A stretch of 24,345 nucleotides of DNA from Polychytrium aggregatum (GCF_025602895.1 NW_026516545.1:1-24345), one strand, 5' to 3'. Shown: positions 1 to 8,847, counted from the stretch's first letter. Numbers and translations are program-made. The notes: generated by a model not told the origin, from the letters alone.

Positions 1-1
1 T

Positions 2-1801
2 GACACCCACGACAAAGAGCTCCTTGCTATTGTCGATTCCTTTACTGCCTGGCGTCATTACTTGATGGCTGCCGACCCCGATCATCCCACTCTTGTTTTC
101 TCTGATCACCAGAACCTCACCCGGTTCACTTCCGCTTCCCAACTTTCTCGCCGCCAGTTCCGGTGGGCCCAATTCCTTTCTGATTTTGCTTTTCGCATTT
201 ACCACCGCCCTGGTCGCCTCAACACCAAAGCCGATGCTCTCAGTCGCCGTTCTGACTTTGAGATAAAGCCTGGTGACTCCCTCCACTCCACCAACTTCCT
301 TCAGCTGTTCGAGTCTATTTCTCTCGACAGCATCACCGTTATCGGCTCGAACCCCGACTTTCTTTCCGAGATTCGAGCTGCCACCCTTTCTTGTTCCCTT
401 CTTTCTGACTTCAACGCCAAACGTCTTGATGGCGATTACTCCTTCCGTGACGGTCTCCTTTACTTTAAAGACCTGATCGTTGTCCCTTCCCCCGAGCTCC
501 AGCTCAAAGTGTTTGAGCAACGTCACTGCTCCGCTGCCGCTGGTCACTTTGGTCTTGCCAAGACCGTTGAGCTCATCTCCCGGGACTTTCACTGGCCCCG
601 GCTTCGTAAGTCTGTGCGTCGCTTCATTGCTAATTGTGAAGCGTGCCAGCGAGCCAAGCCGTCCCGTCACTCCCCTTATGGTTTACTTCACCCTCTCCCC
701 GTTCCTTCCGAACGTTGGTGGGACCTGTCGATGGACTTCATCACGGATCTCCCACCTTCGAACGGCTTTGACTCCATCTTCGTGGTTAAGGACCGCCTGT
801 CCAAACAAGCACACTTTGTGCCCACCACGAAGATGGTTACAGGCGAGCAAACCGCCGAACTCTTCCTCTCCCACATCTTCCGCTTGCATGGTTGTCCCCG
901 GTCTATTGTTTCGGACCGAGGAACTCAGTTTACTTCGGCCTTCTGGAGGCGCTTCAATGAGCTTCTGAAGACGAAGATTTCCCTTTCTTCTGCCTTCCAC
1001 CCCGAGACCGACGGTTCGACCGAGGTTCTCAACCAGGTCATCGAGCAGTATTTGCGTATCCATTGCAATTACCTGCAAGACGACTGGACCCTTCACCTTC
1101 CCCTTGCCGAGTTCACTTACAACAACTCGGAAAACACCTCCACTGGCATGACTCCCTTCTTTGCAGTCCATGGCCATCACCCCATTTTTGATCCCTCCAT
1201 CATCCGTGATCCCTCTGTTGTGCCCTCTGCCGAAGAACGTGTCGACCGACTTCAGACCGTTCTCGAGGATCTCAAGGCCAACCTCCGGGTTGCCCAAGAG
1301 TCCTACACTTTGCAGGCCAACAAATCCCGTCTCCCCACTCCCGACATCTCCGTTGGCGACCTCGTTTTTCTTGATCGTCGCCACATCCGCACCCTTCGTC
1401 CCTCCAACAAGCTTGATCAGAAAAAGCTTGGCCCCTTTAAAGTTCTTCGCCGCATCAACCCCGTTGCCTTTGAACTTAAACTCCCTTCCACACTCAAAGT
1501 CCACCCCGTCTTTCATGTATCCCTCCTTGAACCCCGAACGAAGGACATTGTTCCCGAGTTCACCCAACCCGAACCACCTCCCATTCTTGTTGACTCCCAG
1601 GAAGAGTTTGAGGTCGAGACTGTTCTCGATTCTCGGCTCTTCCGTGGTCGCTTACAGTACTTGGTTCAGTGGAAGGGCTATTCCGAGACTGACCGGTCTT
1701 GGGAGCCCGCTGCCAATGTTTCCCACGCCACTGATCTTGTTGCTGACTTCCACCTTCGCTATCCCTCAAAGCCGAAGGCGACGCCCGGAGTTCGTCGCTA
1801 A
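2..1801 (+). CDS. pol: Element A Pol, C-terminal part (RNase H end, integrase, chromodomain), partial
   Basis: The frame is open from base 2, so the gene continues left of the window. The first codons read HDKELLAIVDSFTAWRHYL, typical of Ty3/gypsy RNase H, followed by the end of that domain. The integrase follows: an HHCC zinc-binding region from about base 524 to 660, then the catalytic core with Asp codons at 734 and 914 and Glu at 1022, giving the classical DD35E spacing. The C-terminal GPY/F-like region (LGPFKVLRRINPVAFELKL) leads into a chromodomain at about 1607-1740 with the motif YLVQWKGYSETDRSWEP. Chromodomains of this class recognise histone marks and steer integration. I see no internal stop or frameshift, so this half of Pol looks intact. 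The protein would act in virus-like particles and then in the nucleus. Confidence 0.95.
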   Translation, partial: DTHDKELLAIVDSFTAWRHYLMAADPDHPTLVFSDHQNLTRFTSASQLSRRQFRWAQFLSDFAFRIYHRPGRLNTKADALSRRSDFEIKPGDSLHSTNFLQLFESISLDSITVIGSNPDFLSEIRAATLSCSLLSDFNAKRLDGDYSFRDGLLYFKDLIVVPSPELQLKVFEQRHCSAAAGHFGLAKTVELISRDFHWPRLRKSVRRFIANCEACQRAKPSRHSPYGLLHPLPVPSERWWDLSMDFITDLPPSNGFDSIFVVKDRLSKQAHFVPTTKMVTGEQTAELFLSHIFRLHGCPRSIVSDRGTQFTSAFWRRFNELLKTKISLSSAFHPETDGSTEVLNQVIEQYLRIHCNYLQDDWTLHLPLAEFTYNNSENTSTGMTPFFAVHGHHPIFDPSIIRDPSVVPSAEERVDRLQTVLEDLKANLRVAQESYTLQANKSRLPTPDISVGDLVFLDRRHIRTLRPSNKLDQKKLGPFKVLRRINPVAFELKLPSTLKVHPVFHVSLLEPRTKDIVPEFTQPEPPPILVDSQEEFEVETVLDSRLFRGRLQYLVQWKGYSETDRSWEPAANVSHATDLVADFHLRYPSKPKATPGVRR

Positions 1802-1813
1802 GGAAGGGGATGA
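1802..1813 (+). other. Element A polypurine tract
   Basis: A purine-rich run (GGAAGGGGATGA) lies directly between the pol stop codon and the first base of the LTR. This is the position and composition expected of the plus-strand primer for reverse transcription. Confidence 0.8.
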
Positions 1814-2072
1814 TGTTAGGGATAGCTTCTGCTTGTTCTCCACTTTGACTGCACACTTGGCTGTTCTTTTGCCTTTCTGTTTGTTTGTGTGTAGCCTTGC
1901 AGTTCCCCTCCGATTTTCCGCCTTTTGCCTGTCCATTTCCGCTCCTTCCGCACTTCCGTTTCCCCGCGCTGCTCCGCTTCCTTTGTCTTCTTCGCACGCG
2001 CCGGTTTGTTTGTGCACGCGCCTTGCTGCGATTGGTTGCAATTCGGCTGCCGGTCATGTGTCCCACCACCGG

Positions 2073-2079
2073 TGACTCA
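2073..2079 (+). promoter_or_regulatory. bZIP (AP-1/Gcn4-type) site in element A U3
   Basis: TGACTCA is the consensus for AP-1/Gcn4-family bZIP factors. It lies 280 bp upstream of the LTR TATA box, between arms of a 7-bp inverted repeat (GGTCATG at 2052, CATGACC at 2078). A second site, in the opposite sense, occurs at 2165. Confidence 0.45.
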
Positions 2080-2164
2080 TGACCTGCCTGACCGCCCCGA
2101 TCTCTTGTTCATCTCGCATGCATTTGCCCCAACCTTATACTTGACCAATCCGCTTCTTGGACGT

Positions 2165-2171
2165 TGAGTCA
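2165..2171 (-). promoter_or_regulatory. Second bZIP-type site in element A U3
   Basis: TGAGTCA, the reverse complement of the site at 2073. Two exact copies of a 7-mer within 100 bp of the same promoter make a regulatory role more likely than either would alone. Confidence 0.45.
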
Positions 2172-2358
2172 CATTGCTTCGCCTTTGCACGTTTCTCCTG
2201 CCAGGTGCTTCGCTTTTGCTTGCGCCTCCCTCGCTTTGGTTCTCTGCCTGTCTCGGTGGTCCTTCTCGGCCCTCGTTCGTGCATCGCCCCCTTCGCCCTG
2301 CTCGATCGCCCACTTTTCCCTCCCTTGGCCGCCCTTCGCTGCCAAGTCCGGACTTGTC

Positions 2359-2366
2359 TATAAATA
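2359..2366 (+). promoter_or_regulatory. TATA box of element A LTR
   Basis: TATAAATA sits in the last third of the LTR, 58 bp before the poly(A) signal. Transcription would start around 2385-2395, leaving a short R region. Confidence 0.75.
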
Positions 2367-2416
2367 GCCTGACCCCCGCGATGTGTAGTCGAACCTCAGC
2401 GTTCAAAATAGGACTA

Positions 2417-2422
2417 AATAAA
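2417..2422 (+). terminator. Poly(A) signal of element A LTR
   Basis: AATAAA downstream of the TATA box, in the expected R position, with a T-rich stretch after it. Confidence 0.65.
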
Positions 2423-2456
2423 GTGCCTTCTACTTTATTCTCTGAGTGTTCCTCAC

Positions 2457-2600
2457 GTCTCATTTCGAGACTAGTCTTATCTTGAACGGATCTTTGCTTC
2501 CCTCGCTCCCTCTCCGAGTCCACTTCGGACTTTACCCTTGCCTTCCCTGAGCTCACTTCGAGCTCACTTCTTCTTTTGCCGTTGAGTCCCCTTCGGACTC
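2457..2600 (+). repeat. Series of four short hairpins in element A U5
   Basis: Four inverted repeats, each with a five-base loop, follow one another: GTCTC-ATTTC-GAGAC (2457-2471), AGTCC-ACTTC-GGACT (2517-2531, extendable by a G:T pair), GAGCTC-ACTTC-GAGCTC (2549-2565) and GAGTCC-CCTTC-GGACTC (2584-2600). The loops share the form N(C/T)TTC. The last hairpin ends five bases before the LTR terminus. They would lie in the transcribed leader. Confidence 0.7.
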
Positions 2601-2606
2601 TAACAG

Positions 2607-5600
2607 GAGCTCAACATACATGCAACCAAGAAGAAGTCGCCGATGAGTGTGGCGCTTGCAGACGATCGTGTGCAGCAGTGCACACACCAAGTGGTCCTGC
2701 GAGTGGCCCTCCATCCCAAGTACCATCCTGTCCTGTTGTTCCAAGTGATCGACACCAAGTTCGATGCCATCCTCGGCATGAGCTGGCTTGCTCGTGCCGA
2801 GCCGACTCCAGTCGTCGACTGGAAAGGCCGCACTGTCCGTGTTGGCCCTGACATTGTCCTGCAGGGCATGGCCTCACCCAACATGCCACCTCTCCTCTCA
2901 GCCATGCAATTCAAGAGGCTGATCAAGAAGGACACGTCGTTCCTCTGTGTCGTGCGTGAGGTCGACGACACCGACCAAGCCGGTCCCGGTCCCCCGCCTG
3001 TGGTGACCAAGCTGCTCGACGAGTACAAGGACGTATTCCCCGACCAGTTGCCACAATGCCTGCCACCCCAACGCACCGTCGATCATCGCATCGACATCGA
3101 ACCAGGCTCGTCGCCTCCGTCAAGACCGACGTACCAACTGTCGCTGACGGAGATGGACGAACTCAAGCGCCAGTTGGATGACCTCCTCGCCCATGGGTTC
3201 ATCCGCCCGAGCCAGTCACCGTATGGTGCACCAGTGCTCTTTGTCAAGAAGAAAGAAGGTGATCTCAGGATGTGCGTCGACTATCGCGCACTAAACAAAC
3301 AGACCATCAAGAACACCTACCCGTTGCCCAGGATCGACGAGTTGATGGATCGTCTGAGTGGAGCAAAGGTCTTTAGCAAGATAGACCTCCGCTCAGGCTA
3401 CCATCAGATCCGCATCCACGAGGATGATGTCCACAAGACCGCCTTCAGGACTCGCTACGGACTGTACGAGTTCCTAGTGCTGCCGTTCGGATTGACGAAC
3501 GCACCTGCCACGTTCATGCAGCTGATGAACGATGTGTTCCGCCAAGAGCTCGACAACTCTGTCATCGTGTACCTGGATGATATCCTTGTGTACAGCAAGG
3601 ATGAAGCGACCCATGAAGGTCATGTCGCCCGCGTGCTGGCCAAGCTACGCGAGCACAAGTTGTATGCCAAACTGTCCAAGTGTGAGTTCTTCAAGAATCA
3701 AGTCCCGTTCCTGGGACACGTTGTCTCAGGAAGAGGAATCGAAGTCGACCCCGCCAAGGTCAAGTCTGTGGTCGAGTGGCCGCCGCTCGCATGCGTCTCT
3801 GACGTGCAGTCGTTTCTCGGTCTCGTCAACTACTACCGCCGATTCATCCCCGATCTGGCGCGCACTGCCGGTCCACTCACAGACCTACTCCGCAAAGAGT
3901 GCCCCTTCGTGTGGGACCACCCACAACGCCAAGCGTTCGAGACCCTCAAGCACGCCTTGACGAACGCTCCTGTCCTCGCTGTGTTCGACCCGAACACGGA
4001 TGTCTCCGTGCACACCGACGCCTCCGACTTTGCGGTGGGAGCTGTTTTGATGCAGGAGGGAAGGCCCGTTGCCTTCGAGTCGCGCAAACTGTCCCAACAC
4101 GAGATCAACTATCCCGTGCACGAGAAGGAGCAGCTTGCGATCATCTACGCGCTGCAGAAGTTCCGAGTGTACCTCCACGGTACCGCCAAGCCCTTCAAGA
4201 TTGTGACGGACCACCAGTCACTGCGTTACCTCGACACCAAGAAGAACCTGAGCCGACGCCAAGCGCGATGGATGGAGTTCCTCGCCGAGTACAACTACGA
4301 GGTTGTATACCAGAAAGGCAAACTCAATGTGGTGCCTGACGCACTGTCCCGACGCCCCGACTACCAATTGGCGTCACTGTACGAGTCGACTGTCAGTGTC
4401 GACAACACGATGCTGGATGTTGTCCGAGACAACATCGCCAACGACAAACAGTTCGGAGAACTGTTCCGAAAGGTGTCTAAGCTCCCCAAGGACGACGAAT
4501 CATCCGAGTACACAGTGCGTGATGGCCTGCTCCTCCTGAAGAAGGACAGCCGTGTCTGTGTGCCGGACATTCCGTCGTTGAAGACCAAGTTGCTCCAAGA
4601 GGTCCACGACTCGCCCCTCGCTGGACACTTTGGAGTCGAGAAGACATACGACCGACTGGCCAAAGTCGCATACTGGCCTGGAATGAAGCGCACCGTCGAG
4701 AAGTACATCGAGTCCTGCCATACCTGCAAGATGGTCAAGTCACGCACGACCCGAGAGCAAGGATTGCTGCAACCCCTGCCTGTTCCCGACCGCCCCTGGA
4801 CCAGCATGTCCATGGATCTCATCACGCATCTACCGACGACCAAGTTGGACCACGATGCAATCGCTGTCTTTGTCGACAGGTTCAGCAAGATGGCACACTT
4901 TGTGCCGTGCCAGACGACATGCTCCGCGCCTGACCTTGCACTGCTGTTCTTCAAGCATGTGTTCAAGCACCACGGCCTCCCAAAGTCCATCGTCAGTGAT
5001 CGAGACCCCCGATTCACCTCCTTGTTTTGGACAAGTCTGTTCGACCATCTCGGCACCAAGCTGAACATGTCAACCTCGCACCACCAACAAACGGATGGAC
5101 AGTCCGAGCGGACGATCCGCACCCTCGAGCAATACCTGAGGACATACGCCTCGACCAGCCAAGACGACTGGGACATACAGCTGAGTCATGCAGAGTTTGC
5201 ATACAACACCGCCAAGTCGAGCACAACTGGCTTGAGCCCCTTTGAGGCGCTCTACGGATTCCAGCCTGATGTTCCCACCTCCTTGACACTGACCGAGTCC
5301 ACGGCTGGATTGCCTCCCAAACCAAGTGCCTTTGTCAAAGATCATCAAGTCCGACACAAGATGATCGCCGACGCGCTCACGGATGCGCAACAAGTGATGG
5401 CGAAGTACTACGACCGCCGACACCAGGATGTCTCCTTTGAAGTTGGAGACCTTGTCTACCTGGACGCCGACAACATCAAGGTCCCCGAAGCCCAGTCAAA
5501 GAAGTTGTTGCCCAAGTACCGAGGACCGTTCAAGATAGCGGCCCGACCCAGTCCCCTCAACTACCTGTTGGACTTGCCACCTGGAAGCAAGCTCCATCCT

Positions 5601-5939
5601 GTCTTCCATGTGTCCAAGCTGCGTCGCCACACGACCCGCAGTCCAGCACAGTTCCCCGACGCCGACGAAGGTGTCCCGGACGACGCACCACTGGAAGACG
5701 ACCTCGGACAATACTATACTCAAGAATATGAAGTCGAAAGGATCGTGAGGCACAAGAAAGTGGCTGATGGGTCACTTCGGTTTTATGTCAAGTGGGTTGG
5801 TTACCCACACTCGGGCAACACATGGCAAACACTGGAGGACTTGTCCCATGCACCCGAGGAGCTGAGTAAATACGGTAAACACCTCGAGGAGCCCCAAATA
5901 AAGAGCACACGCAGGGCTCCTCGCAGGAAGCCTTCTTAA
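2607..5939 (+). pseudogene. pol: Element B1 pol, 3' part, interrupted by element A
   Basis: The frame continues pol from just after the protease. It encodes RT (YLDDILVYS at the active site), RNase H ([13 protein letters not shown]), HHCC and DD35E integrase, and a C-terminal chromodomain, ending in TAA. I see no internal stops, but it cannot be expressed as gag-pol because element A separates it from its 5' half. An ATG at 2643 lies in frame but has no reason to be a natural start. By eye the protein matches B3 throughout. Confidence 0.92.
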
Positions 5940-5948
5940 GTGTGGGAG

Positions 5949-6257
5949 TGTAGGAGATGGTATCTCCGACGCTGTGCTGCGCGTACTGCGCGTACTGCGC
6001 GGCGCAGTGGGTCGTGACCTGTGCTGCGCTTTGCGTTTTCACGCACCGCAGGCAGGCCACCGCAGGGTATACCTGCGGGTTGCCCCCGTTCCCCCCGTTT
6101 GTCTGGAGTTCGGTTTTATCGTGAATAAACGTAAGTGCTCCCCGAGCTCACCCGTCCGCTAGAGTAGCCTAGCACCGCCCTGTTCTGCCCCGTCCTGTCT
6201 TGTCTTGTACCCCCTCCCTCCCCGTCTTGCCCCAACGTCCCAGTAGTGGACGTTACA
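5949..6257 (+). repeat. Element B1 3' LTR (309 bp)
   Basis: Starts TGTAGGAG and ends GACGTTACA (TGTA/TACA ends), nine bases after the pol stop; the purine-rich GTGTGGGAG between them is the polypurine tract. It is one base shorter than the other four B LTRs because a C run has six instead of seven bases (about 6091-6096). It carries AATAAA at 6124 followed one base later by GTAAGT. Confidence 0.95.
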
Positions 6258-6605
6258 GTTTCTCTCTTCAACTCCAAGATCGTCGACATCGTGGGCCTGC
6301 TGCAGCACCGCCTGCCCGACGACCCAGACCTCAAGCGAGCAGCCCGGCATGTCGATACTGCCCGGTGTCTATCACCAGGCACCCCAATCCAGCGGTTTAT
6401 CCTGGACGGTCAGTGCTACTTTGAGCATATCAAGAACCGCGATTTACCCGAGTTGATGGCGGCATTCAGTGAATTCAATCTCGAGCAGCGCTGGGACAAG
6501 CTCTCACCAGCGGATAAGGAGTGTCTGTGGGACCTTGCTATCGAGCTGGTCAAGATTGCCGAGCTGTATTCAGAGCTGCTTGTGGCAGGCGTGAGTCTGT
6601 TCTGA
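6258..6605 (+). pseudogene. Small virus-type gene, 5' end removed by element B1
   Basis: The open frame enters from the LTR, so the true start lies beyond B1 and outside the window; a GTG at 6246 belongs to the LTR. About 115 codons remain, ending in TGA at 6603. The protein is mostly helical and soluble, with a pattern (PIQRFILDGQCYFEHIKNRD, later SPADKECLWDLAIELVKIAELY) that reminds me of small uncharacterised proteins common in giant viruses, in which a short hydrophobic patch precedes a W-containing helix. I cannot give a function. It ends seven bases before the stop of the convergent gene at 6613, the tight packing expected of viral DNA. Confidence 0.7.
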
Positions 6606-6612
6606 TCACAGA

Positions 6613-6972
6613 TCACAGATCCTCGTCCTCGCCCTGTCTCATGAACATAATATAGGATACCATTCGGATGGCAATGTAGATGACCGTGAGCCAGAGAGCG
6701 AACAGGACGATGGGTTTCTCAAATGGGATGTGTGCTCGCACCATCTCGGGCATGGGCCATAGCTTTGCAACGAACACTGCGGTTATGAGGACAGCTGCCT
6801 CAAGGATGGACGGTGTTTGGAAGACACACACCGCCCCAGCATCCTTTGGCGGTGGCGATGAAGTGGCAGTGTTGACATCGGTGCTGGTTGGGATGTCGGA
6901 CTCGGGTACTTCGACGGCGGGTAGGCGAAGTAAAGAGATCGGAGTAGAGTAATTCTGTGCGTTCATCATCAT
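6613..6972 (-). CDS. Small two-TM membrane protein, virus-type
   Basis: 119 aa. Three ATG codons stand in a row at the start (6964-6972 on the plus strand), so the exact start may be any of them. The first 55 residues are polar and Pro/Ser/Thr-rich. Two hydrophobic segments follow at about 57-74 and 86-108, then a short acidic tail (RQGEDEDL). This suggests a small integral membrane protein with an exposed N-terminal region. Giant viruses encode many such inner-membrane virion proteins, but I do not recognise the family. It is divergent from the resolvase gene, sharing a 38-bp gap, and convergent with the truncated gene before it. Confidence 0.7.
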   Translation of the reverse strand: MMMNAQNYSTPISLLRLPAVEVPESDIPTSTDVNTATSSPPPKDAGAVCVFQTPSILEAAVLITAVFVAKLWPMPEMVRAHIPFEKPIVLFALWLTVIYIAIRMVSYIMFMRQGEDEDL

Positions 6973-7010
6973 CCAGCAGCACCAGCTACAGCGTCCACGA
7001 CAAAAAAACC

Positions 7011-7637
7011 ATGAGCAGCGCGACGAGCCCGCTGACCCTGAGTATTGATCTGGGATTCATCAATTGTGGCGTATGCTTCATATCCGAGGATCTCGAGATA
7101 CTCCATCTCAACCGCATCGACGGCGAGCCCCAGTTCATGGAGGCGTATTTCTTCTCCGGGATGGTCGACGGATCCGAGCCCGCCGAGCTCATGCAGCGCA
7201 CAACACGAGTGATCATCGAGAAGCCGCCAATCTTCAACGACCAGCTCTGCATTCTCGCCAATGACATATATGCTCTCTTCCAGCTCTGTGGATTCCATTA
7301 TGGCTACGGATACCGAGTCGAGTTCATCCACAGTATGCTCAAGCTGGACCAATGGACGAACTGGCCGACCGACACTCTTGGGCCCTTGGTGAAGGAGACG
7401 TATCAAGGCCGAAAGCAGTGCGGTGTCAAGCTCTGCTACCACCTCGGTCTCGGTCCCCTACTCGCCGACTTCCACAAGAAGGATGATGTATGTGACGCTA
7501 TATTGATGGCCCTTGTCGCATACGGCTACAAAGATGTCGAAGCTGCACGCAAGCAGCTGGCTCAGTCGAACCTGACGACATACGGGGAGTCGACGCCATC
7601 CAAGGACTCTGAGCCCTCTCCCCAAGGCGTCGAGTAA
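7011..7637 (+). CDS. Holliday junction resolvase, poxvirus A22-like (RuvC fold)
   Basis: 208 aa from the ATG at 7011; an upstream in-frame extension from 6957 is only low-complexity Ser codons without ATG. It shows the RuvC/RNase H-fold catalytic set in order: Asp13 in LSIDLGFINCGVCFIS, Glu70 in RVIIEKPPI, and the C-terminal acidic pair Asp158/Asp159 with Asp162 in KKDDVCDAILMAL. This is the pattern and length of the A22-type resolvases of poxviruses and other Nucleocytoviricota, which cut branched replication intermediates into unit genomes. All catalytic acids are present, so the gene looks intact. Its 3' end overlaps the convergent gene by 76 bp. A mitochondrial Cce1-type resolvase is the main alternative, but the neighbours favour a viral origin. 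Confidence 0.88.
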   Translation: MSSATSPLTLSIDLGFINCGVCFISEDLEILHLNRIDGEPQFMEAYFFSGMVDGSEPAELMQRTTRVIIEKPPIFNDQLCILANDIYALFQLCGFHYGYGYRVEFIHSMLKLDQWTNWPTDTLGPLVKETYQGRKQCGVKLCYHLGLGPLLADFHKKDDVCDAILMALVAYGYKDVEAARKQLAQSNLTTYGESTPSKDSEPSPQGVE

Positions 7638-8182
7638 CCGCTCGGGGCATCCGACTCGACCAAGAGCTCATCCAGCTCCTGATCAAACTTGTCGGCGCCC
7701 TTGTTGCGATTGATGCGCTTGCGCTTGAGGACATTGAAAATCTCAATAAAGTGGCGGCGGATGTAGGCAATCACCCTGTTCTGGATGCACCACTTGAAGA
7801 AGCAGAGCTGCCCGATGGTGGTCTCGAAGCTGACGGGCTGCTGGGTCTGCGGGTGGAGGGTGGTCATGGTGAAACGACCAAAACGACGGAAGGGGTCGAA
7901 TCGCTTCTTGCTGTAGGCTCGAAGCTGGGCCTTGTAGTTCTCGTACACGTAGAATATAGCACCGTCGACCCTGTAGCGAACGCTGTTGCGTCTGGAATAG
8001 TTCACAATGAACCAATCGAGCATGCGCAAGGAGATGCGGTCTTGGCGAAGAATGATGTAGATGACTTCGTTGAGGCGGCGTGGGTTCGCCCCGAAAAACT
8101 CGACAAGCGAGTGGGACAGGAAATTGGTCATTTCATCGTTGCCTTCAGGCGGCTTAACGGAGAGATCAAAATGGAAGCTCAT
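7562..8182 (-). CDS. Conserved giant-virus protein of unknown function
   Basis: 206 aa from the ATG at 8182; the frame is open further upstream but only from a TTG. The core reads NPRRLNEVIYIILRQDRIS, then LRMLDWFIVNYSRRNS, AYSKKRFDPFRRFGRFT and TIGQLCFFKWCIQNRVIAYI. I recognise this pattern as a family found across many Nucleocytoviricota, but I cannot recall a secure name or function. It is rich in Arg and aromatic residues, has no membrane segment, and has a polar C-terminal tail with acidic Ser-rich sequence. The 5' flank on its strand has two T-runs (reverse complements of A-runs at about 8192-8199 and 8232-8237). It overlaps the resolvase gene at its 3' end. Confidence 0.75.
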   Translation of the reverse strand: MSFHFDLSVKPPEGNDEMTNFLSHSLVEFFGANPRRLNEVIYIILRQDRISLRMLDWFIVNYSRRNSVRYRVDGAIFYVYENYKAQLRAYSKKRFDPFRRFGRFTMTTLHPQTQQPVSFETTIGQLCFFKWCIQNRVIAYIRRHFIEIFNVLKRKRINRNKGADKFDQELDELLVESDAPSGYSTPWGEGSESLDGVDSPYVVRFD

Positions 8183-8326
8183 CTTTCGACGACAGAAAAA
8201 AAGCTCGGAGTACTTGAACGAGTCTGGGTACAAAAAAGCGCGTGAAAGAGCGCGATGATTTTTTCGGCGGCTATGATCAACACTGTAGCCAAACGCTTAC
8301 TACAATTTCACCCGCGCGCTGCCAAC

Positions 8327-8782
8327 ATGAGCATACCCAACGGCCGATACGCACACTCCCGGATCCCCATCTACCCGCCACCCCTCGAGGAAGAGGCGGA
8401 GGAAGAATCGCCTGACCCCCCACCATGCCTGACCATCATCGGCAGCTACCCGCCATACCCTTACGAGACCTGGGCGGAGCTCGAAGAGAGTGACCCGTAC
8501 TACGAAGTGGCGCAGGCAGTCCCTGACTACCTCTCTGACATCCTCATGATAAAGTACCCGCACACACCTACGCCTGACACTGAACAATGCAATTGTTGGG
8601 GATCAATGTTGTATTCACATGATACGCGGAGTTGTTGGGTATGTCGCAGGTGGGAGGAGCACTATATCGATGTGTTATTGAAGCTCTATACCCATGCACC
8701 ATCGACGATCCCTTGGGAGGAGTTTGTAGGGACCGTCTTCATGCTGTCGAGTCACGAGTTGATCCCCATGCTCTGTGGGTGA
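8327..8782 (+). CDS. Hypothetical protein with paired cysteines
   Basis: 151 aa from the ATG at 8327; in-frame ATGs at 8255 and 8273 are possible but the added residues look unstructured. The N-terminal half is Pro/Glu-rich. Near residue 90 begins a Cys pattern CNC...SCWVC (CxC, about 13 residues, CxxC) that could bind one zinc ion. The remainder has a helical, aromatic-rich segment. I do not recognise the family. It lies head to head with the preceding minus-strand gene and is followed after 65 bp by the TBP-like gene on the same strand. Confidence 0.6.
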   Translation: MSIPNGRYAHSRIPIYPPPLEEEAEEESPDPPPCLTIIGSYPPYPYETWAELEESDPYYEVAQAVPDYLSDILMIKYPHTPTPDTEQCNCWGSMLYSHDTRSCWVCRRWEEHYIDVLLKLYTHAPSTIPWEEFVGTVFMLSSHELIPMLCG

Positions 8783-8795
8783 GCGCAGTCCTGGA

Positions 8796-8803
8796 TATAA
8801 AAG
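8796..8803 (+). promoter_or_regulatory. TATA box upstream of the TBP-like gene
   Basis: TATAAAAG lies 44 bp before the chosen ATG at 8848, a plausible core promoter distance. It is the clearest TATA element I see in the virus-type block, and it precedes the gene for a TBP-like factor. Confidence 0.5.
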
Positions 8804-8847
8804 CGACGTGGGATTCACTCTTCCGCTTCCCCCGGCATCGATCGAGA

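Larger units (their letters stand above)
1..2605 (+). mobile_element. Element A: Ty3/gypsy chromovirus, 3' portion, inserted in element B copy 1
   Basis: This is the 3' part of an LTR retrotransposon whose left half is outside the window. It contains the end of pol (RNase H, integrase, chromodomain), a polypurine tract and a complete 792-bp LTR. The base after the LTR is the start of sequence that matches, without a gap, the middle of pol in element B (position 16626 of the intact copy B3). Element A therefore landed inside B1 in the same orientation. The first bases after the LTR, GGAGC (2606-2610), are the likely right-hand target duplication; the left one cannot be seen. Its pol is clearly different in sequence from that of element B, so it is a separate family. 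Confidence 0.93.
1814..2605 (+). repeat. Element A 3' LTR (792 bp)
   Basis: The LTR starts TGTTAG and ends CTAACA, a perfect 6-bp terminal inverted repeat with the canonical TG...CA ends. It is preceded by the polypurine tract and followed at once by element B sequence, which fixes both borders. Inside it are bZIP-type sites, a TATA box and a poly(A) signal in U3-R order, then a hairpin-rich U5. The second LTR is outside the window, so the LTR borders rest on one copy plus the insertion junction. Confidence 0.9.
2606..6257 (+). mobile_element. Element B copy 1 (B1), 3' portion, split by element A
   Basis: From 2606 the sequence runs colinear with the intact copy B3 (offset 14020 bp) through pol and the 3' LTR. 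The 5' LTR, gag and start of pol should lie to the left of element A, outside the window. The element ends in TACA at 6257, followed directly by a virus-type reading frame. The likely right-hand target duplication is GTTTC (6258-6262). Confidence 0.94.

Noticed and set aside
683-1567. 294-codon open frame on the minus strand opposite element A integrase
   Set aside because: It is a mirror of a well-supported integrase frame. Its product is low-complexity and shows no domain.
5949-6162. 68-codon Cys-rich frame beginning at an ATG in the B LTR, repeated in every LTR
   Set aside because: It begins at the LTR edge, upstream of any likely transcription start, and its apparent conservation only reflects LTR identity. 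It encodes a tandem repeat product (AYCAYCAAQ) without a known domain.
6246-6257. GTG at 6246 as the start of the small virus-type gene
   Set aside because: It lies within the B1 LTR. GTG is also an unlikely start in a eukaryote or its viruses; the gene is better seen as 5'-truncated.
8632-8847. 72-codon N-terminal extension of the TBP-like protein
   Set aside because: It overlaps the preceding gene in another frame, spans the TATA box and shows no TBP-like pattern.
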